From positions 372,001-436,000 of the forward strand of contig NZ_VMBP01000002.1 in NCBI RefSeq assembly GCF_007559435.1: a stretch of 64,000 bases of DNA. Direction: 5' to 3'. Positions within the stretch are counted from its first letter, which is position 1. Each line of letters begins with the position of its first letter. Positions 54,032-61,321 of the stretch are shown here, in pieces. A program made the position numbers and the translations under genes. The notes under the pieces are model-generated. The model ran no database searches. It saw only the letters and a list, made by a program, of their open reading frames with translations, and was not told where the DNA came from. This stretch comes from Ancylobacter moscoviensis (lineage in GTDB: Bacteria > Pseudomonadota > Alphaproteobacteria > Rhizobiales > Xanthobacteraceae).

Positions 54032-56106
54032 CACTCCCTTCACGGCGGGACTGGCTCTTCTCCGGGAAAGCCTTCCTCGCATCCATGCTGGCGCTCTACA
54101 TCGCGCTGGCCTTCGACCTGCCGCGTCCCTACTGGGCGATGGCGGCGGTCTATGTCGTCGCCAATCCGCTTGCCGGCGCGACCAGCTCCAAGGGCCTTTA
54201 CCGCGCCCTCGGCACGCTGATCGGCGCCAGCGCCGCCGTGCTCTTCGTGCCGGTCTTCGTCAACGCGCCCGAGCTGCTCAGTCTCGTCGTCGCGCTGTGG
54301 ACCGGCTGCCTGCTCTACATCTCCATGCTCGACCGCACGCCGCGCAGCTACGTGTTCATGCTGGCCGGTTACAGCCTGCCGCTGATCGCCCTGCCGGAGG
54401 TCGGAACGCCGGCCAACATCTTCGACATCGCGCTGGCGCGCAGCGAGGAGATCATCATCGGCATCACCTGCGCCAGCGTGGTCGGCGCCGTGGTGTTCCC
54501 CACCAGCGTCGGCACGGCGCTTGCCGCCCGCATCGCCGGCTGGCTGGACGACGCCGCCTCCTGGGCCGGGGAGATCCTGCGCGGGGAGGGGGCGCTGCCG
54601 GTCACGCCGCTGCGCCGGCAGAAGCTCGCCGCCGACATCGCCGGCCTCGACCTGATCATCAGCCAGCTCTCCTACGATGCGGCGACGCGCGATGTCGTCG
54701 CCCATGCCCGCGAGCTGCGCGGGCGCCTGCTCATGTTGCTGCCGCTGCTTTCCTCGCTCGCCGACCGTCTCCATGCGCTGAAGGCGCAGGACGGGGAACT
54801 GCCGACCGATTTCGCGGCGGTGCTCGCCCGCGCCGCCGACTGGCTGGGACGAGGCCGCGACGCCGATCCGGCCGAGGCCGACGCGCTGATCGCGGCGATG
54901 AAGGCGCAGCGCCCGCAGGATCCCGGCGACTGGGACGAGCTCATCCGCGCCAGCGCCCTCGACCGGCTCGGCGAGATCGTCGCGCTGTGGAGCGACTGCC
55001 TGGTGCTGAAGGCCGACATTGAGCGCGGCCAGCATGCCGGCCCCTGGCGCCCGCGCTTCCGCCACCGCCGGGTGGTCGGCCCGGCCCGGCACTATGATTT
55101 CGGGCTGATGCTGTTCTCCGCCGCCTCCTGCGTGCTGGCGACGCTGGCCGCCTGCGCCTTCTGGATCGCCAGCGGCTGGACGAATGGCGGCACGGCGGTG
55201 ATGATGAGCGCCGTCGCCTGCTCCTTCTTCGCCGCCATGGACCGGCCGGCGCCCTTCATCCGCACCATGGCGGTCTGGAGCGGCGTCAGCCTCATCGTCT
55301 CGGCCGTCTACCTGTTCGGCATCCTGCCGCTGGTGCACGATTTCGAGATGCTGGTGCTGGTGTTCGCGCCACCCTTCCTGCTGCTCGGCCTGATGATCCC
55401 GCGCCCGCAGCTCACCATGCTGGGCATGCTGGTGGCGGTGAACACCGCCTCCTTCGTTGCCATGCAGAACCGCTACAGCGTCGATTTTGCCACCTTCGCC
55501 AATGAGGGCTTCGCGGCGCTGGCGGGGCTGACCTTCGCCTTCGCCTGGACGGTGGCGACCCGCCCCTTCGGGGTGGAGATCGCCGCCCGCCGGCTCGCGC
55601 GGGCCGGTTGGGCGGACCTCGCCGAGACCGCCGCCGGCCGCAACCGCGACGATCACGAGCGCCTCGCCGGGCGCATGCTGGACCGGCTGGGCCAGCTCGT
55701 GCCGCGCCTCGCCGCCATCGAGGACCGCGAGCTCGCCAGGGTGGACGGCTTCGCGGAGGTGCGGGTCGGCTTCAACATCGTCGAGCTGCAGAAGATGCGC
55801 CGCGGCATGGGCTTCCCGGCGCGCGCGGCCGTCGATTCCGTGCTGGCGGGCGTCGCCGCGCTCTACCGCGAGCGCGCCGCCCGCCAGAGCCTGACCGCCC
55901 CGCCGGACGCGCTGTGCGACGGCATCGACGCCGCGCTCCGCCTCGCCGCGCGCGAGGAGGGGGCGGAGGGGCGGCGCACGCTCGACGCGCTCGTCGGGCT
56001 GCGGCGTGTCTTCTTCCCCGGCACGCCCGGCCCGGCCGGCGGCTTCGCCCCGCAGGAGCGGTTCCAGCCCGGGCGGTTCCAACCCATGCCGATGGCGGCG
56101 GAATAG
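54028..56106 (+). CDS. FUSC-family aromatic acid/efflux transporter (AaeB-like)
   Basis: A 692-residue inner-membrane protein with two halves, each a bundle of about five or six membrane segments (about 20-165 and 355-515) separated by a soluble helical domain. N-terminal FLASMLALYIALAFDLPRPYWAMAAVYVVANPLAGATSSKGLYR is the family signature. In E. coli the relative AaeB exports p-hydroxybenzoate with the adaptor AaeA. GTG start, coupled to the MarR gene. Confidence 0.9.
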   Translation: MTLPSRRDWLFSGKAFLASMLALYIALAFDLPRPYWAMAAVYVVANPLAGATSSKGLYRALGTLIGASAAVLFVPVFVNAPELLSLVVALWTGCLLYISMLDRTPRSYVFMLAGYSLPLIALPEVGTPANIFDIALARSEEIIIGITCASVVGAVVFPTSVGTALAARIAGWLDDAASWAGEILRGEGALPVTPLRRQKLAADIAGLDLIISQLSYDAATRDVVAHARELRGRLLMLLPLLSSLADRLHALKAQDGELPTDFAAVLARAADWLGRGRDADPAEADALIAAMKAQRPQDPGDWDELIRASALDRLGEIVALWSDCLVLKADIERGQHAGPWRPRFRHRRVVGPARHYDFGLMLFSAASCVLATLAACAFWIASGWTNGGTAVMMSAVACSFFAAMDRPAPFIRTMAVWSGVSLIVSAVYLFGILPLVHDFEMLVLVFAPPFLLLGLMIPRPQLTMLGMLVAVNTASFVAMQNRYSVDFATFANEGFAALAGLTFAFAWTVATRPFGVEIAARRLARAGWADLAETAAGRNRDDHERLAGRMLDRLGQLVPRLAAIEDRELARVDGFAEVRVGFNIVELQKMRRGMGFPARAAVDSVLAGVAALYRERAARQSLTAPPDALCDGIDAALRLAAREEGAEGRRTLDALVGLRRVFFPGTPGPAGGFAPQERFQPGRFQPMPMAAE

Positions 56107-56110
56107 TCCG

Positions 56111-56320
56111 ATGTTCGGTGAGATCGATATTTACGGCGTCTACCTGCCGAACCTGCTGGCGCTGATGCTGGCGACGCTGCTGGTGAACCTCGCGGTGCGG
56201 CGGGTGCTCGCCTTTCTCGGCGCCTATGCCTTCGTCTGGCACCGCGGGCTGTTCGACGTCGCTCTCTATGTCGTCCTGCTGCAGGGCATGTCCCTGCTGT
56301 CCCAATGGTGGCTGTCATGA
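56111..56320 (+). CDS. DUF1656 small inner-membrane protein (AaeX-like)
   Basis: A 69-residue protein with two membrane helices (YLPNLLALMLATLLVNLAVRRVLAFLG; FDVALYVVLLQGMSLLSQW). It is the usual companion between the FUSC transporter and the HlyD adaptor (AaeX in E. coli). Four bases after the FUSC stop, with an ATGA overlap into the adaptor gene. Role not established. Confidence 0.88.
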   Translation: MFGEIDIYGVYLPNLLALMLATLLVNLAVRRVLAFLGAYAFVWHRGLFDVALYVVLLQGMSLLSQWWLS

Positions 56321-57180
56321 CCTTTTCCCTTCGCGGCATGCTCCGCATCGGCGTCACGCTGGCGGTGGCGCTGGCCGCGTTCGGCGCCGGGCGCGAGCTC
56401 TGGGCGCATTACATGGACGAGCCCTGGACGCGCGACGCCAAGGTGCGCGCCGACATCGTCGGCGTGGCGCCGGATGTTTCCGGCTTCGTCAGCGAGGTGC
56501 TGGTGCGCGACAATGAGAGCGTGAAGGCCGGCGACGTGCTCTTCCGCATCGACCGCGCCCGCTTCTCCATCGCGCTGGAGCAGGCGGAGGCGGCGGTCGA
56601 GGGCCGCAAGGCGACGCTCGAACAGGCCCGGCGCGACCGGACGCGCTATGAGCAGCTCAAGGATGTCGTCTCGCAGCAGAAGACCGAGCAGGCGCGCATG
56701 GAGGAAGCCGAGGCCGAGGCCGGCTACCGGCAGGCGCTCGCCGACCGCGACCTTGCCCGGCTGAACCTCGAGCGCTCGGAGGTGAAGGCGCCGGTGAACG
56801 GCACCATCACCAATTTCAACCTGCGGCCGGGGGACTATCTCACCGCCGGCAAGGCCGAGGTGGCGCTGGTCGACCGGGATTCGCTGCGCGTCGAGGGCTA
56901 TTTCGAGGAGACGAAGCTGGCGCGCATCCATGTCGGGGCGCCGGTGTCCATCCATCTGATGGGGCAGGCGACGCCGCTGGAAGGCCGGGTCGAGAGCATC
57001 GCGGCCGGCATCGAGGACCGCGAGCGTACCGTCGGCAACGGCCTGCTGGCCAACATCAATCCCACCTTCAGCTGGGTGCGCCTCGCCCAGCGCGTGCCGG
57101 TGCGCATCGCGCTCGGTACGATCCCCGAGGGCGTCACCCTCGTCGCCGGCCTCACGGCGACGGTGTCGGTCGGCCCGTAG
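56317..57180 (+). CDS. HlyD-family periplasmic adaptor (AaeA-like)
   Basis: A 287-residue membrane-fusion protein. One N-terminal membrane anchor (MLRIGVTLAVALAAFGAG), the lipoyl-like half VSGFVSEVLVRDNESVKAGDVLFRID, a helical hairpin (about 88-145), the second half APVNGTITNFNLRPGDYL, and a beta-barrel RVEGYFEETKLARIHVGAPV. Start at 56317 chosen by the ATGA overlap. It completes a tripartite aromatic-compound exporter with the FUSC and DUF1656 proteins. Confidence 0.9.
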   Translation: MTFSLRGMLRIGVTLAVALAAFGAGRELWAHYMDEPWTRDAKVRADIVGVAPDVSGFVSEVLVRDNESVKAGDVLFRIDRARFSIALEQAEAAVEGRKATLEQARRDRTRYEQLKDVVSQQKTEQARMEEAEAEAGYRQALADRDLARLNLERSEVKAPVNGTITNFNLRPGDYLTAGKAEVALVDRDSLRVEGYFEETKLARIHVGAPVSIHLMGQATPLEGRVESIAAGIEDRERTVGNGLLANINPTFSWVRLAQRVPVRIALGTIPEGVTLVAGLTATVSVGP

Positions 57181-57362
57181 GCGGCACCCCCAAGAGCGGG
57201 GCAGTCCTTCCGGCGCCGTTGTGCGGAGGATGCTTGGCGTGCGGGCGCGACTCGTGGCGAGATGACGGGCAGCGGCGGTGCTCTGGCGATACCGGGCCCG
57301 CTGCGGTCGTCGCTGTGGGGTTCCGGGCGAGGGGCTCTTGCGTCGGCCTCGATAGTTTGTTC

Positions 57363-57379
57363 TGTTATAACATATGACG
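57363..57379. promoter_or_regulatory. GntR operator upstream of gntR
   Basis: TGTTATA-ACA-TATGACG. Identical at 15 of 17 positions to the perfect site 58170-58186 and containing the palindrome TGTTATAACA. Lies 46-62 bases before the gntR start, indicating autoregulation. Confidence 0.75.
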
Positions 57380-57424
57380 AGGTGGCCGCTGCCCGCGGAC
57401 CCTCAGCCGAGGAAAGCGCGCCCC

Positions 57425-58111
57425 ATGAACCTTGAACCACTCGTTCAGGAGCCCTTGCACGAGCGGGCCTATACGGCGCTGCGCGGGGCGTTGCGCTCCG
57501 GGCGTTTCAAGCCCGGTCAGGCCATGACCATACGTGGCCTCGGCAAGGATCTCGGCATCTCCGCGACGCCGGTGCGCGAGGCGTTGCAGCGCCTCATCGC
57601 GGCGCAGGCGCTGCGGCTCCAGCCCAACCGCACCATCATCGTGCCGGTGCTGACGCGCAGCCGTTTCCAGGAAATCACCAAGGTCCGCGTGCGGCTGGAA
57701 GGGCTTGCCGCGCAGGAGGCGACGCCCCGGCTCACGAGTCGCGACATTGCCGAGCTCGAGGCGCTTTCGGCCGCCATGACGGCCGATATCGCCCAGAAGC
57801 GCTTCACGGATTATCTCGCCAACAATGAGCGCTTCCACTTCCTCATCTACGGTGCGTCCGGCATGGAATTCCTGTGGGAACTCATTGACTTGTGCTGGTT
57901 GCAGACCGGCCCATGGCTGAACGCGCTGGCGAGTGAGGGCCGCTTCCACGCCATCGCCAATACGGTGCATGACGAGATCATCACGCTGGCCTCGGCGGGC
58001 GACGCCGACGGCGTGCGCGAGGCGGTGCAGCGGGACATTCTCGAAGCGGCGCGCCTGCTGACCCGTTTTCTCGGCGACGACGACAAGGTGCCGATGGCCG
58101 AGGCCGTCTGA
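57425..58111 (+). CDS. GntR-family (FadR/FCD subfamily) transcriptional regulator
   Basis: A 228-residue regulator: wHTH about 10-70 (ERAYTALRGALRSGRFKPGQAMTIRGLGKDLGISATPVREALQRL), then an FCD ligand domain (about 80-215) with the metal-binding histidines in NERFHFLIYGAS and HDEIITLASAGDADGVREAV. Start at 57425 (MNLEPLVQEPLHERAY). Nearly identical palindromes precede this gene and the transporter 98 bases downstream, so it very probably controls the polyol uptake-dehydratase operon and itself. FCD regulators usually sense an organic acid or sugar-derived pathway intermediate. Confidence 0.92.
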   Translation: MNLEPLVQEPLHERAYTALRGALRSGRFKPGQAMTIRGLGKDLGISATPVREALQRLIAAQALRLQPNRTIIVPVLTRSRFQEITKVRVRLEGLAAQEATPRLTSRDIAELEALSAAMTADIAQKRFTDYLANNERFHFLIYGASGMEFLWELIDLCWLQTGPWLNALASEGRFHAIANTVHDEIITLASAGDADGVREAVQRDILEAARLLTRFLGDDDKVPMAEAV

Positions 58112-58169
58112 GGAATTCGAGGCAGCGGACATCGAAATTTCGCTTGCCAGCCGAAAATACGGCTTCTAG

Positions 58170-58186
58170 TGTTATAACATATAACA
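58170..58186. promoter_or_regulatory. GntR operator upstream of the ABC transporter operon
   Basis: TGTTATA-ACA-TATAACA: a perfect inverted repeat with a 3-base centre, 22 bases before the first transporter gene. Its close copy stands before gntR. Binding here would block transcription or loading at the operon promoter. Confidence 0.82.
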
Positions 58187-58208
58187 AGCTAAGCAGCGGA
58201 GGCGGACA

Positions 58209-59033
58209 GTGATCGGCGAGTCGCGCTGGGTGCAATGGGCATCCCATCTCATTCTGGGTGGGGCTTCGGCGGTGATCCTGCTGCCGCTGCTGTGGGTTCT
58301 GCGCACCTCCTTCGCCGACAAGGTGGTCGCCTATCAGATCCCGCCGGACCTGTTCTTCGCCCCCACGCTGGACAATTACCGCGAGGTGCTGCTGCGCTTC
58401 GATTTCGGCAGCTTCTTCCTGAACAGTCTGATCGTCGCGATGGCGACCACGCTGATCGCCCTCATGCTTGGCGCGCTCGCGGCCTACGCGATCGATCGCT
58501 TCCGCACCGGCGGGCCGGTCATGCCGCTCGCCATTCTGGCGACGCAGATGATGCCGCCGATCGTGCTGGTGATCCCGTTCTTCCTCATCTTCAAGCAGGT
58601 GGGGCTCGCCGACACCCATGTCGGCCTGATCATCACCTATCTGACCTTCAACCTGCCCTATGTCGTCTGGCTGATGATGAGCTTCTTCAAGCGCGTGCCG
58701 CGCGAGCTCGACGAGGCGGCGTTGATCGACGGGGCGGGGCCCTTCGGCGTGTTCTGGCGCATCGTCCTGCCGGCGGCGCTGCCCGGCATCGGCGCGGCCG
58801 GCGTGCTCTCCTTCGTGCTGTGCTGGAACGAGTTCCTCTTCGCGCTGATGCTGACGGGGCAGCAGACCAAGACCCTCCCGGTCGCCATCTCCAGCCTCGT
58901 CACCCAGCAGGGCACGGCCATCGGCGCGGTCTGCGCTTCCACCATGCTGGCGATCGCGCCCATGGTCCTCGTCTATTTCGCCATCCGCAAACTTCTGGTC
59001 GCCGGTCTCAGCCTCGGCGCGGTGAAGGGCTGA
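58209..59033 (+). CDS. Carbohydrate ABC transporter permease (MalG-like)
   Basis: A 274-residue inner-membrane permease with six hydrophobic segments and the EAA loop EAALIDGAGPFGVFWRIVLP that docks on the ATPase. GTG start with GGAGG upstream. MalG-like members pair with a MalF-like permease, here the one at 60427. The gene order MalG-binding protein-MalF differs from the usual binding protein-MalF-MalG. No ATPase is in the window, so it is either just downstream or shared. Confidence 0.92.
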   Translation: MIGESRWVQWASHLILGGASAVILLPLLWVLRTSFADKVVAYQIPPDLFFAPTLDNYREVLLRFDFGSFFLNSLIVAMATTLIALMLGALAAYAIDRFRTGGPVMPLAILATQMMPPIVLVIPFFLIFKQVGLADTHVGLIITYLTFNLPYVVWLMMSFFKRVPRELDEAALIDGAGPFGVFWRIVLPAALPGIGAAGVLSFVLCWNEFLFALMLTGQQTKTLPVAISSLVTQQGTAIGAVCASTMLAIAPMVLVYFAIRKLLVAGLSLGAVKG

Positions 59034-59089
59034 GCAACAAGCCGGGCGGCAAACGCCCGCAGTCGAACCATCCAGAAAAGGGAACTGTC

Positions 59090-60388
59090 ATGACACGCGT
59101 GAAATTCGGCGGCTGTGCCGCCACGATCGCTCTCATGCTCGCCGCCGGGCCGGCCCTTGCCGCCAGCGACGTCTGCAAGGGCTCCGACATCAACATCCTG
59201 ATGGAGACAGTGCCGGACACCGAGGCGCTGAGCAGCCTGAAGGGCGAGTTCGAGAAGGAATACGGCGCTAAGGTCAACATCGAGGCGGTCAACTACTCGC
59301 TGATGCACGAGAAGCTGGTGCCGAGCCTCACGGCGCCGACGTCGAGCTACGACGTGCTCGTCGTCGACAGCTACTGGGTCGGCGAGTTCAAGACCGCCGG
59401 CTGGATCAGGGATCTCGACGAGCTGATCGCCCGCGACAAGATCGACACCGGCATCTATTTCCCCGCGCTGATGGCGCTGAACGGCAAGGTGCAGGGCAAG
59501 ACCTACATGCTGCCCTTCTGGCAGTACGCCATGGGCATCCTGTACCGGAAGGACATCGTCGAGGATCCGGCCTTCCAGGCGGCCTACAAGGCCGAGTTCA
59601 AGCGCGACTGGCGCCTGCCGACCACGCTGGAGGAGTTCTCCGAGGTGGTGAAGTGGGCCGGCAAGTACAAGGACATGCACGGCATCGCCATGGCCGCCCA
59701 GCGCGCCGACCCGGTGGTGATGGAGGCGACCAACTACCTCTTCGCCGAGGGCGGCGACTTCTACGACCGCACCACCTGGAAACCGACCATGGACAGCCCC
59801 GAGGCGACCAAGGCGGTGACGGTCTATGCGGACCTTCTGAAGACCGCCGCGCAGCCCGGCGCGCTCGGCGCGAACTTCGACGATGTCGCCAATACGCTCA
59901 AGCAGGGCAAGGCGATCTTCGCGATCAGCTACCTCTTCCTGTTCCCCACACTGGAAGACCCCAAGGACTCGACCGTGGTCGGCAAGATGGGCTTCGCGCC
60001 TGTGCCGGGCAAGGACAGCTTCCTCGGCGCCTGGGGCTGGGCCGTGCCGACCAACGCCAAGAACCCGGACTGCTCGTGGGAGTTCCTGAAGTGGGTCGAA
60101 TCCAAGGACGTCGCCTACAAGCGCGCCCTTGCCGGTGGCCAGCCGACCCAGATGTGGATCTACGAGGACGCCGAGTTCCTGAAGAAGTGGCCGGCCATGT
60201 CGCAGGTGGGTACCGCCCTCGAACATTCGAAGGGCCTGCCGATCATGTCCCGCTCGACCCAGCTCGTGGAGACCTTCGCCGAGGTCATGGGCTCGGTGCT
60301 TGCCAACGGCGTCGCTCCGGCCACCGCGCTGGAGGAATCGCAGGACAAGTTCGGTCGCCTCGTGAAGGGCGATCCGCTCCTTAAGTGA
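59090..60388 (+). CDS. Extracellular (periplasmic) solute-binding protein, family 1
   Basis: A 432-residue binding protein. Start at 59090 (MTRVKFGGCAATIALMLAAG) follows AAAAGGGAA. The signal peptide is cleaved after PALA-A (about residue 24). The mature protein has the family 1 pattern ETVPDTEALSSLKGEFEKEYGAKVNIE, YDVLVVDSYWVGEFKTAGWIRDLDEL, and QGKAIFAISYLFLFPTLEDP. It delivers a sugar or polyol to the two permeases on either side of it. The ligand cannot be read from the sequence. Confidence 0.93.
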   Translation: MTRVKFGGCAATIALMLAAGPALAASDVCKGSDINILMETVPDTEALSSLKGEFEKEYGAKVNIEAVNYSLMHEKLVPSLTAPTSSYDVLVVDSYWVGEFKTAGWIRDLDELIARDKIDTGIYFPALMALNGKVQGKTYMLPFWQYAMGILYRKDIVEDPAFQAAYKAEFKRDWRLPTTLEEFSEVVKWAGKYKDMHGIAMAAQRADPVVMEATNYLFAEGGDFYDRTTWKPTMDSPEATKAVTVYADLLKTAAQPGALGANFDDVANTLKQGKAIFAISYLFLFPTLEDPKDSTVVGKMGFAPVPGKDSFLGAWGWAVPTNAKNPDCSWEFLKWVESKDVAYKRALAGGQPTQMWIYEDAEFLKKWPAMSQVGTALEHSKGLPIMSRSTQLVETFAEVMGSVLANGVAPATALEESQDKFGRLVKGDPLLK

Positions 60389-60426
60389 CCTGACCCTCGT
60401 ACCGCAGCTTTCAGGGGCGCGATCCC

Positions 60427-61320
60427 ATGACCCTCGTCGCAGCGACCGCCGGCATCACCCCCCGCCGGCACCGCAATCTCGCGCAGTACATCTTCGTGGC
60501 GCCAACCGTGATCGTGTTGGCGCTGGTCGTGGCCGCGCCCCTGATCTACTCGATCTATCTGAGCTTTCAGGAATACATCATCACCTACGGCATGGGCGAC
60601 TTTGCCGGCCTCGGCAACTACATCGCCGTCCTGTCGGACGACTTCGCCAATGTCTCGTGGGTGACGCTCAAGCTCACGGCGCTGTGCGTGGCGATCGAGT
60701 TCATTGTCGCCTTCGGCCTCGCTTTGCTGCTCAACCAGCCGCATCTGCCCGGCCGCTCCTTCTATCTCCTCGTGCTGATGATCCCGGTGCTGATGACGCC
60801 GGTGGCCGTCGCGCTGATGTTCCGGCTGATGTTCAATCCAACTCTGGGCATCGTGAACTGGCTGATCGGGCTCGCCGGCATCCCACCGCAGGGCTGGTTC
60901 GGCGATCCCAACCTCGCGCTCGGCACCGTCGTGTTCGTCGATGTCTGGCACGAGACGTCGCTGATGCTGCTCATGCTCTATGCCGGCCTCAAGGCCATGC
61001 CGAGCGAGCCGGTGGAGGCCGCGCGCATCGACGGCGCCAGCCGCCTGCAGATCCTGCTCTACGTCACCTGGCCGCTGATGAAGCCGGTGATCATGGTGAC
61101 GCTGCTCATCCGCATGATCGCGGCGCTGAAGAGCTACGACCTGATCTACATGCTGACCCAGGGCGGGCCGGGCAAGGCGACGGAGACCATCTCCTTCTAC
61201 GCCTACCGCCTCGGCTTCCGCTTCCTCGACATCGGCCAGGCGGCCGCGGTCTCCTTCATCCTGCTGATCGTCGTCACCATCCTGACGCTGGTCCTGCTGC
61301 GGACCATGCGGGAGGCGTGA
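60427..61320 (+). CDS. Carbohydrate ABC transporter permease (MalF-like)
   Basis: A 297-residue permease with six membrane segments; N-terminal RHRNLAQYIFVAPTVIVLALVVAAPLIYSIYLSF, EAA loop EAARIDGASRLQILLYVTWP. Partner of the MalG-like protein. Its TGA is followed after one base by the ATG of the diol dehydratase gene, tying uptake directly to catabolism. Confidence 0.93.
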   Translation: MTLVAATAGITPRRHRNLAQYIFVAPTVIVLALVVAAPLIYSIYLSFQEYIITYGMGDFAGLGNYIAVLSDDFANVSWVTLKLTALCVAIEFIVAFGLALLLNQPHLPGRSFYLLVLMIPVLMTPVAVALMFRLMFNPTLGIVNWLIGLAGIPPQGWFGDPNLALGTVVFVDVWHETSLMLLMLYAGLKAMPSEPVEAARIDGASRLQILLYVTWPLMKPVIMVTLLIRMIAALKSYDLIYMLTQGGPGKATETISFYAYRLGFRFLDIGQAAAVSFILLIVVTILTLVLLRTMREA

Positions 61321-61321
61321 G

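Noticed and set aside
58112-58208. Cobalamin riboswitch before the B12 dehydratase operon
   Set aside because: The gap is under 100 bases and occupied by the GntR operator; no B12-box sequence is recognisable.
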